From: Paraburkholderia dioscoreae
GTDB lineage: Bacteria; Pseudomonadota; Gammaproteobacteria; Burkholderiales; Burkholderiaceae
Direction of reading: 5' to 3'
DNA length: 64,000 nucleotides
Assembly: GCF_902459535.1 (NCBI RefSeq)
Contig: NZ_LR699553.1
Location: 1,426,001 to 1,490,000, forward strand
Part shown: one piece after another, positions 45,392-54,720 of the stretch
How the letters are laid out: each line of letters begins with the position of its first letter
Position numbering within the stretch: the first letter of the stretch is position 1
Translations under genes and position numbers: made by a program
Notes under the pieces: model-generated
Databases searched by the model: none
What the model saw: the letters and a program-made list of their open reading frames with translations, nothing else
Told to the model about the DNA's origin: nothing

Positions 45392-47160
45392 AAACAGATC
45401 CGTCATTGGCGCAGCCGCAATCGCTCGTCGATATCCGCGGGCTGAGCATCAGTTTCCCGCACGCCAACCAGGGGAAGCCGCTCGTACGCGGCGTCGATCT
45501 ATCGATACGCGCCGGCGAATGCGTCGCGCTGGTGGGTGAATCCGGTTCGGGCAAAAGCCTGACTGCACGCAGTCTGATCGGTCTCGCCGGCCAGGGCGCG
45601 CGGATCGATGCGCACCGGTTCGATGTCAACGGCCTGCCTGCGCTCGACTTTCGCGAGCACGACTGGCGAGCGCTGCGTGGTGCGTTCGCGGGACTCGTCA
45701 TGCAGGATGCGCTCGTGTCGCTCGATCCGCTGCGCACCGTGGGGGCCGAGATCGGCGAGGCGGTCGCGTTGCACGCCGGACTGCGTTGTCACGCTGAGCG
45801 CTCGGCGCGGGTGCGGGCTGTCATGAGCGATGTCGGCATTCCCGAGCCCGAGCGGCGTGTCCGTCAATACGCGCATGAACTGTCGGGCGGATTGCGCCAA
45901 CGTGCGTTGATTGCGTCGGCGATTGCAGCGGGGCCCTCGCTTCTGATTGCCGACGAACCGACCACGGCGCTCGACGTGACCGTTCAGGCACAGATTCTCG
46001 CGGTATTGGCAGCCCGTTTGCGCGAGGGTGTGGGCGTGCTGCTGATATCTCACGATCTCGCAGTGGTCGCGGATATCGCAGACCGTGTATTGGTGATGTA
46101 CCAGGGCGAAGTGGTCGATAGCGGTCCCACCGGAAGCGTGCTGAACAATCCTTCTCATCCTTACACGCGGCAGTTGCTCGCTGCGCAGCCCTCCGCGCTC
46201 TCGCGTGGCCATCAACTCGGGTCGGCGCGGATGGTGCCCGATCCGCAGGCACTCGGCGAAAGTGGCGAACTGACGATTCTGCGCGAACCACTGCCGGCCC
46301 GGCCGGCGCCATCGGACGAGATCGTGTTGAAGGTCGATGCGATCGGCAAGCGCTATGCAAGGCGCGGAGCAGCAGGCAACGATATGTTCACCGCACTCGA
46401 CGATGTATCGTTCAGCGTGCACCGAGGTGAAGTGGTGGGGATCGTCGGCGAGTCGGGTTCCGGCAAAAGCACGTGTGCCAACATTGTGCTCGGACTCGTC
46501 ACGCCATCCGCAGGCGCGGTGGATTTTCTCGGTACGCGCTGGAACGGCGCGAAGCTCAAGGAAGCATCGCGCCGCGCATTGCGGCCGCGTCTTCAATACA
46601 TTCCGCAAGACCCGCTCAGTTCGTTCGATCCGCGACATACCGTGCAACAGTTGCTGCAAGAGGGGCTGTTCTCTGTGGACCTGTCCAGGCGCGCGGTGAT
46701 CGATCGCAGTGTCGAATTGCTTGAACAGGTCGGACTCGATGCCGGGTATCTCGGCCGGCGGCCTGCAACATTGTCAGGAGGTCAACGTCAGCGTGTGGCC
46801 ATTGCCCGGGCGATCGCTCCGGAGCCGGCGTTGATCGTGTGCGACGAGCCTGTATCGGCGCTCGACGTTTGTGTGCAGGCTCAGGTGCTGGATCTGCTGG
46901 CCGCTTTGCAGGCGCGACTCGCCATGTCCTTGCTGTTCATTTCGCACGACCTCGACGTCGTGCGTCATGTCGCGGACCGGGTACTGGTCTTCAAGGACGG
47001 GCGGGTTGTGGAAGCAGGGGAGGCGGAACGTGTTTTCGAATCGCCGCAACATGCCTATACCCGCGAGTTGATGGCGGCGTCGCCGTCGGTGCGTCGCGTG
47101 AAGCGCTCGCTCGAACCGGGCGGGGCGCTGATGAACAGAAGCTTGCTCGTAACCCTATGA
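45388..47160 (+). CDS. Fused dual ABC ATPase, DppD-DppF / GsiA type
   Basis: 590 residues with two full ABC domains. Domain 1: Walker A GESGSGKSLT, Q-loop LVMQDALVSLDP, signature ELSGGLRQRALI, Walker B LLIADEPTTALD. Domain 2 (from about residue 310): Walker A GESGSGKSTC, signature LSGGQRQRVAIA, Walker B LIVCDEPVSALD. Both domains look catalytically complete. The fusion is typical of GsiA (glutathione importer) and related systems. Last gene of the importer operon. Confidence 0.95.
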   Translation: MKTDPSLAQPQSLVDIRGLSISFPHANQGKPLVRGVDLSIRAGECVALVGESGSGKSLTARSLIGLAGQGARIDAHRFDVNGLPALDFREHDWRALRGAFAGLVMQDALVSLDPLRTVGAEIGEAVALHAGLRCHAERSARVRAVMSDVGIPEPERRVRQYAHELSGGLRQRALIASAIAAGPSLLIADEPTTALDVTVQAQILAVLAARLREGVGVLLISHDLAVVADIADRVLVMYQGEVVDSGPTGSVLNNPSHPYTRQLLAAQPSALSRGHQLGSARMVPDPQALGESGELTILREPLPARPAPSDEIVLKVDAIGKRYARRGAAGNDMFTALDDVSFSVHRGEVVGIVGESGSGKSTCANIVLGLVTPSAGAVDFLGTRWNGAKLKEASRRALRPRLQYIPQDPLSSFDPRHTVQQLLQEGLFSVDLSRRAVIDRSVELLEQVGLDAGYLGRRPATLSGGQRQRVAIARAIAPEPALIVCDEPVSALDVCVQAQVLDLLAALQARLAMSLLFISHDLDVVRHVADRVLVFKDGRVVEAGEAERVFESPQHAYTRELMAASPSVRRVKRSLEPGGALMNRSLLVTL

Positions 47161-47441
47161 GCTTTGTCTGGTTGCCCCGCGCTTCAGTGCCCGTTATTTT
47201 CGAACCATGCCTGAATCACGCCAGCGGTGGCATGCAGCGGATCGACGTGCCACGTTGCCGGGATGCATTCACCGCGAGTCGTTTGCTCCGCGTCACTCCC
47301 TGATTGGTGGACCGGACCCGCTTCGAAGCGCAAACCGGCAAGCGGCGCCGGTGCATATCTCACGCATGATCGCCAATGCATGAACAAGCGTCCTTCCGCG
47401 ATCGTTCGATCCCGGAAGGTTGATGACTCTTGCCGAACGAC

Positions 47442-48716
47442 TCAGGCTTTGCCCACCCGATAAAAACTCGGCGGCAGAGTGCCGTTGACTGCAAATGCGC
47501 CGACCTGGCGTTCGCGATAAACGCGCGGATTGTGCGACGAAATCGTGCGCGCGTTACGCCAGTAGCGGTCGAGACCTTCCGTGCGCAGCGTGGCCGATGC
47601 GCCCAGCGCGTCGAACAGATCGGTACTCGCGTCGAGCACCAGCCGGGTCACGACCGAGACGGACTGATCCACTTCCACATGGGCCTCGGTGTTGGCATGC
47701 TCACGTCGTGCTTCGCTCGCAATCGGATCCTGGTGAGCCTCGTAGCTGCGCTGCAATGCTTTCGACGCTTGCAGCACCACGGCATTGGCGGCATAGGCCG
47801 CCGCGTGCAGACGTCCGACTACCTGAAGGATTTGCGGATCGTCGGCCACGCGCGCCGCGTTGCCGTGACTGTACACACGGTCGCGATGGTGCACGCGCTG
47901 CGCAACGTCGTCCGCGAGGGCGCGCCCGATACCGGCCAGCGACGCCAGGTGGACCAGCTGATAGAACGGCACCGCATACGGAAAACGCGAGGAAGTCGGG
48001 CGGACCCATTCGGGCTCCACCGCGACGTCCGTGAAGATCGCGGTGCCGCTGGCGGTGAGCGCCTGGCCGAAGCCATCCCAGTCGTCCACTACTTCGACAC
48101 CCTGCGCATGACGCGGCACCTGCAGGTACACCGTCTCCTCACCATCCTGTGCGGCCACGGCGATCCAGTCCGCGAACAGTGAGCCGGTGGTGTAGAACTT
48201 CTTGCCGTTCAGGCGCAGGCCATTCGGGGTCCTCGCCAGATGGGTGGCAAAGGTGCCGACCCTGGCGCTGCCCGCTTCGGACAGCGCTGCGCCGATCAAT
48301 GCGCCCTCCGCCAGCAGGCCGAGCCAGCGCGCGCGCCAATCTTTTTCAGGCGCGGTCAGTACATCCTCGACGAACCCCAGGTGCGCCCGCACGGCGTTGA
48401 CCACGTTGGTGTCCGCTGCGCCCAGCTCGATCAGCAGCGCAATCAGTTCGGGCAAGGTAGCGTCCACGCCGCCCTGATCGCGCGACAAACGCAGGCGGAT
48501 GAAGCCCGCTTCGCGCAACCAGCGGATTTCCTCGTGCGGCAGTTGATGCAATCGGTCGCGCTCGACCGCGCTGGCACGGATGCGCGCGAATAGTGGCCGG
48601 AAGCGGCTGGCGAGTTCCTCATAACGGTCGCTGGGCGCGGCGCCCCAGGCGGAGTGGGGCTCGAAAGGGGCATCGCTATCCGATGAGGCGATGGTCGCGG
48701 GCACGGCATGGGTCAT
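47442..48716 (-). CDS. DszC/SfnB-type FMN-dependent oxidoreductase
   Basis: 424-residue acyl-CoA-dehydrogenase-like monooxygenase. Motifs: EIRWLREAGFIRLRLSRDQG, GSARVGTFATHLARTPNGLR, LNGKKFYTTGSLFADWIAVA, and the C-terminal EGLDRYWRNARTISSHNPRV, as in DszC and SfnB. Such enzymes use reduced flavin from a partner reductase, which is not in this window. Encoded upstream-convergent to the ABC operon and 51 bases downstream of the NtaA-type gene's stop region, same strand. Substrate unknown; a sulfur compound is likely. Confidence 0.88.
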   Translation of the reverse strand: MTHAVPATIASSDSDAPFEPHSAWGAAPSDRYEELASRFRPLFARIRASAVERDRLHQLPHEEIRWLREAGFIRLRLSRDQGGVDATLPELIALLIELGAADTNVVNAVRAHLGFVEDVLTAPEKDWRARWLGLLAEGALIGAALSEAGSARVGTFATHLARTPNGLRLNGKKFYTTGSLFADWIAVAAQDGEETVYLQVPRHAQGVEVVDDWDGFGQALTASGTAIFTDVAVEPEWVRPTSSRFPYAVPFYQLVHLASLAGIGRALADDVAQRVHHRDRVYSHGNAARVADDPQILQVVGRLHAAAYAANAVVLQASKALQRSYEAHQDPIASEARREHANTEAHVEVDQSVSVVTRLVLDASTDLFDALGASATLRTEGLDRYWRNARTISSHNPRVYRERQVGAFAVNGTLPPSFYRVGKA

Positions 48717-48767
48717 GGTCGGTCACTCTTTGAGGGAAAATAACGTGTCGAAGTGCGTGTGCGTGTA

Positions 48768-50105
48768 TCAACGGGCGGAGCCAGCACGGGTGGGACGTTT
48801 CAGCCCAAGGTGCTCGCGCAGCGTGCGCCCTTCATATTCGGTGCGGAAAAGGCCGCGCCGGCGAAGCTCGGGCAGGACCTGATCGATGAATTCGGCGAGG
48901 CCTCCCGGGAACCAGGGCGCCATGATGTTGAAGCCATCGGCACCGCCTTCTTCGAACCACTGCTGCAACTGGTCGGCGATCGTTTGCGGCGTGCCGACCA
49001 CCTGCTGATGGCCACGCGCGCCGGCAATACGCAGATACAGCTGCCGGATCGTCAGCTTGTCACGACGCGCCAGTTCCACCAGCAGATGCTGGCGGCTTTT
49101 GGGGCCATTGGTTTCGGGAAGCTCGGGAATGGGGCCATCCACGTCGTGATTCGACAGATCGATGCCGCCTATCACGGTCGACAGCAACGCTACGCCAACC
49201 ACGGGATCCACGAGCGACTGCAACTGCTCGAATTTTTCGTCAGCTTCTTCCTGCGTGCGGCCTACTACCGGGAAGATGCCGGGCATGATCTTCACGTCGT
49301 CCGGATGCCGGCCGAAAGCGGGCAAACGGCCCTTGATGTCTGCATAGAAGGCCTGGGCTTCGTCGAACGTCTGGTGCGCGACGAAGATGACTTCCGCGGT
49401 GCGGGCTGCCAGCGCGCGGCCGTCCTCGGAGGCACCCGCCTGCACGATCACCGGACGCCCCTGCGGCGAACGGTTGACGTTCAGCGGTCCGCGCACCTGG
49501 AAATGCTCGCCGCGATGATCGAGCACATGCAGCTTGTCCGTATTCAGGTAGATGCCGCTCGCCTTGTCGCGTGGAAAGCTGTCTTCCTCCCACGAATCCC
49601 ACAGGCCCAGCACGACATCGTGGAATTCAGCGGCACGTTCGTAACGCTTCGCGTGCTCCGGCAAATCGTCGCGGTTGAAGTTGCGGGCTTCCGTGGAACT
49701 GCTCGATGTCACGAGATTCCAGCCTGCCCGTCCCCCCGAAATCTGGTCCAGCGACGCGAACTTGCGTGCCACGTTATAGGGTTCGTGGAACGAGGTGGAA
49801 ACCGTCGCGATCAGACCGATGCGCTCGGTGACGGCCGCCAGCGCCGAGAGTAACGTAAGCGGCTCGAAGAATTCGCTCCGGGCCGTGCGCGCGAGCGAGC
49901 CGGGATGCGTGCTTCTCACACCGGACGAATCGGCGAGAAACACGGCGTCGAACTTGGCCGCTTCGGCGAGGCGCGCCAACGCCACATAGTGGCGAAAGTT
50001 GCTGCCCGCGTCCGCTTGTGCATCGGGATGACGCCAACCGGCGATGTGATGGCCGGTCTGCATCAGAAATGCGCCGAGGCTGAACTGGCGAGTGGCTTGA
50101 GTCAT
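48768..50105 (-). CDS. NtaA/SnaA/DszA-type FMN-dependent monooxygenase
   Basis: 445 residues, luciferase-like superfamily. Intact motifs: AKFDAVFLADSSGVRSTHPG, TERIGLIATVSTSFHEPYNV, SGGRAGWNLVTSSSSTEARN and the C-terminal GADGFNIMAPWFPGGLAEFI. FMNH2-dependent; relatives oxidise nitrilotriacetate, dibenzothiophene sulfone or sulfonates. Start ATG 50105 with AGGG 7 bases upstream; a longer frame to 50351 lacks support. It is the intact counterpart of the pseudogene at 35117-36245 and is probably co-transcribed with the DszC-type gene 51 bases downstream. Confidence 0.92.
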   Translation of the reverse strand: MTQATRQFSLGAFLMQTGHHIAGWRHPDAQADAGSNFRHYVALARLAEAAKFDAVFLADSSGVRSTHPGSLARTARSEFFEPLTLLSALAAVTERIGLIATVSTSFHEPYNVARKFASLDQISGGRAGWNLVTSSSSTEARNFNRDDLPEHAKRYERAAEFHDVVLGLWDSWEEDSFPRDKASGIYLNTDKLHVLDHRGEHFQVRGPLNVNRSPQGRPVIVQAGASEDGRALAARTAEVIFVAHQTFDEAQAFYADIKGRLPAFGRHPDDVKIMPGIFPVVGRTQEEADEKFEQLQSLVDPVVGVALLSTVIGGIDLSNHDVDGPIPELPETNGPKSRQHLLVELARRDKLTIRQLYLRIAGARGHQQVVGTPQTIADQLQQWFEEGGADGFNIMAPWFPGGLAEFIDQVLPELRRRGLFRTEYEGRTLREHLGLKRPTRAGSAR

Positions 50106-50608
50106 GATGGCCCTGAAGGTGGGTGGGAGATCTGGCAGACCGGGATGACGGTGGTGGTGTCGGAATCCAATGCACGGGTGGCCGCGTCGCAAAGCAGCCC
50201 TTGCGCATCGGCAACCAGCGCCCGCGCATGCATTGCTACCTGAAGCGTGATTGGGAATTCGACCGCGCCGCGATATACCCGCGGATAGAGGCCTGACATG
50301 CGTCAAACGAAGCACCCGTGTCGGAAAGCGTGGCCCGGTCTGGAAGCCCAATGGTCAGTCGGTGATTGTTTCCCGTTGCCCGGTTGGACTCAACAAACCA
50401 TTTTCGATATGCATATTGCGCGGGAAGGAATTATCTGGCGCCGGGCTTCGAACAGGTCAGTCGCGACGGAAATGGTTTGCTGCGAGTTGGCCGACGCGAA
50501 GCCCGCAATAGCAGGATTGGATTCGGTAGCCGGGGCGGAGCCGGCAGAGCCGAGGTTGTCGCCCGTGGCGCCCAGCGACGAAAATCCAGGGAAGTCCTTG
50601 CTGGGAAC

Positions 50609-50667
50609 GGAGGGGATGGAAATTCGCGGTATTCGGCACACGCAACGTAGTCCCCCTCTCTTCGCCA
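50609..50667 (+). pseudogene. Degenerate, shortened tRNA-Ser-like sequence
   Basis: Starts GGAGGGGATGG (tRNA-Ser: GGAGAGATGG) and ends TCCCCCTCTCTTCGCCAGAAA (tRNA-Ser: TCCCCGTCTCTCCGCCAGAAA), with about 30 bases of the middle missing and no anticodon arm. It is followed at the same distance by a terminator with a similar T-run. Best read as a decayed tRNA copy or an att remnant. Similarity is short, so chance is not excluded. Confidence 0.45.
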
Positions 50668-50682
50668 GAAACCGGACTAAAA

Positions 50683-50720
50683 CCCCGTAAGTTGAAACGA
50701 TTACGGCTTTTTTGCTTTTT
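50683..50720 (+). terminator. Terminator after the tRNA-like relic
   Basis: CCGTAA-N10-TTACGG stem followed by CTTTTTTGCTTTTTT, resembling in place and T-run pattern the terminator after the intact tRNA-Ser (34981-35020). Confidence 0.65.
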
Positions 50721-51052
50721 TGGGCCCTTTGTCGGCCATCATGCAGCCCGGTATCGTGCAAACTTACTGTCGAAGTTTTGTGACCGCTGTCGCTCGACAC
50801 GGGAATTCGCCCGCGGGAAAAGCTACGGCGCGTCCTAAAGAACGACAATGCGCTGCCGATAGTGCGTGCAGAGGTTTTGTGAAGGCGGATTTGGGCGTTC
50901 GTTGCGGATCAACTACGCATTGCCTCGGAAAAGCATCCTAAAATGCCCGACCAGGCCCGGATTTTCGGGGAAGTGGCGGTATGGCCTTGCCGCCGGGTCA
51001 TGGTCGTCACGGATAAGCATTCAATGATGAGACATTCCGCTACGGAGGCGCT

Positions 51053-51847
51053 GTGATTCGAAACTGGCTTGGCGGTGTGTTATTGATGATATGTTGCGTG
51101 AGCAACGTCTTTGCGGCCGGCCCCGATTGTTCCCGGCCGTTTACGCTCGGATTACACGACCACGGGCTGCTCTATTCGCTCGATACCGATAGCGGCATCG
51201 ACAAGGACTTCGCGGATGAGTTGATCCGGCGCAGCGGTTGCCAGATCAAGCTGAGCCTCATGTCGCGTGCACGTATCTGGAAGCTGATCGAGTCGGGTGC
51301 GCTCGATTTCAGCCTTTCCGGAATTGCGAATGACGAACGCAACCAATATGCTTCGTTCGCATGGTACTTCAGCAACAAATACTATCTGCTCGTGCGCAAA
51401 GACGCAGGCATCCACGACGTCGCGGAGTTCGAGCAGGACGATCACGCCCAACTCGGGGTAATCCGCAGTTTTCGCTATAGCGATTCCGCCAATCAACTGG
51501 TCGACAAACTGACGGCGGAAAACCGGATAAGCCAGGCAGGCGGACTCGAACCCCTCTATCAGGCGCTCATTCTGCGGCATATCCAGGGCATGATTATCGA
51601 ACCGTTCGACTATCCCGCGCTGGAAGAGAAAAAGATACGCGACGTGACCACGATCATCGAGTTCAACGATCCCTCCGTGCCGCACGGACTGATCATGTCA
51701 AAGAAAGCACTCCCGGAGGCCGAACGGAAGAAGTGGCAGGCGCTGGTGGACGAAATGCGCGCTGACGGGACTGTGCGCCGCATCTTCGAAAAATACTTCA
51801 GGCCGGAGCTGGCCGATGCGATGGTGAACTTCAAGGCGTCGCCGTGA
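51053..51847 (+). CDS. Periplasmic amino-acid-type binding protein, partner of a c-di-GMP enzyme
   Basis: 264 residues. Signal peptide ends near VFA|AGP. SBP_bac_3-like pattern: DKDFADELIRRSGCQIKLSL, IESGALDFSLSGIANDERNQ and a C-terminal FEKYFRPE. GTG start with GGAGG 6 bases upstream. Its stop overlaps the GTG start of the CHASE-GGDEF-EAL gene by 4 bases and there is no permease or ATPase, so it is more likely a sensory ligand-binding subunit for that enzyme than a transporter part (inference). Confidence 0.83.
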   Translation: MIRNWLGGVLLMICCVSNVFAAGPDCSRPFTLGLHDHGLLYSLDTDSGIDKDFADELIRRSGCQIKLSLMSRARIWKLIESGALDFSLSGIANDERNQYASFAWYFSNKYYLLVRKDAGIHDVAEFEQDDHAQLGVIRSFRYSDSANQLVDKLTAENRISQAGGLEPLYQALILRHIQGMIIEPFDYPALEEKKIRDVTTIIEFNDPSVPHGLIMSKKALPEAERKKWQALVDEMRADGTVRRIFEKYFRPELADAMVNFKASP

Positions 51848-54642
51848 CCCGGGTGCGCTCCGTCCTGCTGCCGCTGCTCGTGTTAACCGCGTCGCTTTGC
51901 GTGACGTGGACGGTATGGAATCACGAGCGGCAAGCCACCAGCAAAGAATTGCGCACCCAGTTTGATTACACCCTGGGCGATGCGGTCAGCCGCATCGAAC
52001 AGCGCATGGCGAGCTACGAGCTCATGCTGCGCGGCGTGCAGAGTCTGTTTGCCGCGAACGGTACGATCGACCGCGACAGGTTCCGGCGCTATGTCGGCGC
52101 GCTCAATCTCGACGCGAACTTCTCCGGGATCCACGCCGTCGGTATCGTCGAATGGGTACCGGCGGCGTATAAGGCGAGTCACATGGCGAGAATGCGCGAG
52201 GAAGGCATTCCCGGCTATACGATCCAGCCCGAAGGGCAGCGTGAGGACTATGCGCCGCTCGTTCAGCGCGAGCCTTATGTCGGCCTCACGCAGAGTTCGC
52301 CCGGCTTCGACACCTGGAGCGATCCGGTGCGGCGCGCCGCAATGGAGCGAGCCCGCGACTCCGGCATGGCGGCACTTTCGGGAACGGTGCACCTTTTGAT
52401 CGATGCGGATTCGGAGCGCCGGCCGGGCTTCATCATGTACCTGCCGATCTATGCGTCGGGTGAAACGCAGGAGAACGTCCTGCAGCGGCGGGCCCACATT
52501 ACCGGTTGGGTCTATGCATCGTTCCGTATGCACGACGTGATGGCGAGCCTCTACGGCGAACAGCCCGCGGGCGTCTCGCTGGCCATTTACGATGGCGTAG
52601 CGGCATCGGACGCGGCGCTTCTATACCGCACCCCGGCTGCGAACAGGCGGCATGCGCCCGCGTTGATGTCCGCAAACGAATACCTGGTCGTGGACGGGCG
52701 CGACTGGACGCTGTCGATGGATGCCTCCGACGAATTCCGTTCCCGGCTGGGCAGCAACGCGGAGTCGTTGATTGCAGGCGCTGGAATCGGGCTGAGTCTG
52801 CTGCTGGCTCTTCTGACCTGGCTGATGGTGACAGGGCGGGAGCGCGCCATCCGTCTGGCTTCGGAAATGACACGGGAGTTGCGCGAGAGCGAAGAGAAAT
52901 TTCGCGCGATCGCCGATTGCACGGTGAACCTGGAGATCTGGTGGGGACCGGACGGGAAACCGCGCTGGATCAATCCGTCCGTCGAACATTACACGGGCTA
53001 CACGGTCGCCGAATGCATGGCCATGCCGAACTTCGCACGCACGCTGATCCATCCGGATGACGTAGAGCGCGTTGCGCCTGAATTTCAGAAAGGGCTTCAG
53101 GGCTTTCGCGGCGACGATCTCGAGTTTCGTTGCGTGCGCAAGGATGGTTCGCTGCTGTGGCTCTCGCTCTCGTGGGTGCCGATCAGCAATGCGAGGGGAG
53201 ACTTCGTCGGCTTTCGTACGAGCGGGCGCGATATCACCGAGCGTAAGAAGTCGGAAGAGAAGATCCGGGAACTGGCCTTCTACGACACGCTGACCCGCCT
53301 GCCCAATCGCGCACTTCTTCTGGACCGGCTGAGGGAGTCGATGGCGGCCAGCCGCGAGAACAACGTCTGCGGCGCGCTCATGTTCATCGATCTCGATCAC
53401 TTCAAGACGTTGAACGATACGCTCGGCCACGACAAAGGCGATCTGCTGCTGCGACACGTCGCGTATCGGCTGTCCAGTAGTGTCAGCAAGGGAGACACAG
53501 TCGCGCGGGTGGGCGGTGACGAGTTCGTGGTCGTGCTGGGCAATCTGAGTCTGAACAAGGCGGCCGCGACCGCGGAGACCGAGGCCGTGGGCGAGAAAAT
53601 CCTCGCCGTGCTGGGCCGCGCCTACGAGCTCAATGGCGTTCAGTTTCGCAGTACCGCCAGCATCGGCGTCACCGTCTTCGACGCAGAGCAGACCTCCACG
53701 GACGAGCTGTTCAAACAGGCCGATCTCGCCATGTATAAGTCCAAGGAGCGTGGCCGCAATGCCATGTGCTTCTTCGATCCCGCCATGCAAACGACGGTGC
53801 TGAAGCGAGCCGAGCTCGAGGTGGGCTTGTGCAATGCGATCGAGGAGAACCGCTTCGTTCTGCATTATCAGGCGCAAGTCGTCGACGGCGATCATATAAC
53901 CGGCGCCGAGGCACTCGTGCGTTGGGAGCATCCCGTGTGCGGCCTGATACCTCCGGCGGAGTTCATTCCGCTTGCGGAGGAAACGGGCCTCATTCTCGAA
54001 ATAGGGCGAATGGTATTGGAGTCCGCATGTGCGCAGCTCGCGCTGTGGGCAACGCAGCCGCAGATGGCGCATCTGTCGATCGCAGTGAACGTCAGCGCCC
54101 GGCAATTCCGTGAGCCGGACTTCGTGGAGAGCGTGCTGGACGTGATCAACCGGAAAGGGGCGAGGGCGGACCGGCTGAAGCTGGAACTGACCGAGAGCGT
54201 TCTCGTTGAAAACGTCGAGGATATTATCGAAAAGATGGGCGCTCTTCGAGCTCGAGGCGTGACGTTCTCTCTGGATGACTTCGGGATTGGATACTCCTCG
54301 CTGTCCTACCTGAAACGGTTGCCATTGGACCAGCTGAAAATCGACCGTTCCTTCGTGCGCGACATCCTGGAAGACCCCAACGATGCTGACATTGCGAGAA
54401 CCATTGTGGCGCTTGCCCGCAGTTTCGATCTTGGCGTCATCGCCGAGGGCGTCGAGACCGAGGCGCAAAGAGACTTTCTTGCGGTAGCAGGATGCCATGC
54501 CTATCAGGGGTTTCTTTTCTGCAAGCCGCTTCCGGTACGGAGTTTCGAGCAGTTCGTGGCGAGCTTCGAATGCCGGGACCGGATGGAAGACCGGCGGCAT
54601 GGTCGCGATGAGAGAAGCGTCGATTCAGATACGGTGACCTGA
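51844..54642 (+). CDS. CHASE-PAS-GGDEF-EAL c-di-GMP enzyme
   Basis: 932-residue inner-membrane signalling protein. First helix at about 5-22, periplasmic CHASE sensor domain about 40-300 (LRGVQSLFAANGTIDRDRFR), second helix at 308-330, PAS domain about 345-470, GGDEF domain with intact RVGGDEF near 557, and EAL domain with EALVRW near 690, DDFGIGYSS near 812 and IAEGVET. Both the cyclase and phosphodiesterase signatures appear complete. GTG start overlapping the upstream binding-protein gene, so the two are translationally coupled. Confidence 0.94.
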   Translation: MTRVRSVLLPLLVLTASLCVTWTVWNHERQATSKELRTQFDYTLGDAVSRIEQRMASYELMLRGVQSLFAANGTIDRDRFRRYVGALNLDANFSGIHAVGIVEWVPAAYKASHMARMREEGIPGYTIQPEGQREDYAPLVQREPYVGLTQSSPGFDTWSDPVRRAAMERARDSGMAALSGTVHLLIDADSERRPGFIMYLPIYASGETQENVLQRRAHITGWVYASFRMHDVMASLYGEQPAGVSLAIYDGVAASDAALLYRTPAANRRHAPALMSANEYLVVDGRDWTLSMDASDEFRSRLGSNAESLIAGAGIGLSLLLALLTWLMVTGRERAIRLASEMTRELRESEEKFRAIADCTVNLEIWWGPDGKPRWINPSVEHYTGYTVAECMAMPNFARTLIHPDDVERVAPEFQKGLQGFRGDDLEFRCVRKDGSLLWLSLSWVPISNARGDFVGFRTSGRDITERKKSEEKIRELAFYDTLTRLPNRALLLDRLRESMAASRENNVCGALMFIDLDHFKTLNDTLGHDKGDLLLRHVAYRLSSSVSKGDTVARVGGDEFVVVLGNLSLNKAAATAETEAVGEKILAVLGRAYELNGVQFRSTASIGVTVFDAEQTSTDELFKQADLAMYKSKERGRNAMCFFDPAMQTTVLKRAELEVGLCNAIEENRFVLHYQAQVVDGDHITGAEALVRWEHPVCGLIPPAEFIPLAEETGLILEIGRMVLESACAQLALWATQPQMAHLSIAVNVSARQFREPDFVESVLDVINRKGARADRLKLELTESVLVENVEDIIEKMGALRARGVTFSLDDFGIGYSSLSYLKRLPLDQLKIDRSFVRDILEDPNDADIARTIVALARSFDLGVIAEGVETEAQRDFLAVAGCHAYQGFLFCKPLPVRSFEQFVASFECRDRMEDRRHGRDERSVDSDTVT

Positions 54643-54720
54643 CCGGCATTGTGCAACGCACCGTCCGGCCGATTTTCGATGCTGTACACTTCAGCGGAAA
54701 CTTCAGCCGGAGGGCGCGGC

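Larger units (their letters stand above)
50106..51052. other. Gap at the right edge of the sulfur-gene block
   Basis: 947 bases with no supported gene. It contains a degenerate tRNA-like sequence (50609-50667), a terminator (50683-50720), the promoter of the NtaA-type gene on the left and that of the binding-protein gene on the right. Open frames here have no recognisable product. Confidence 0.5.
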
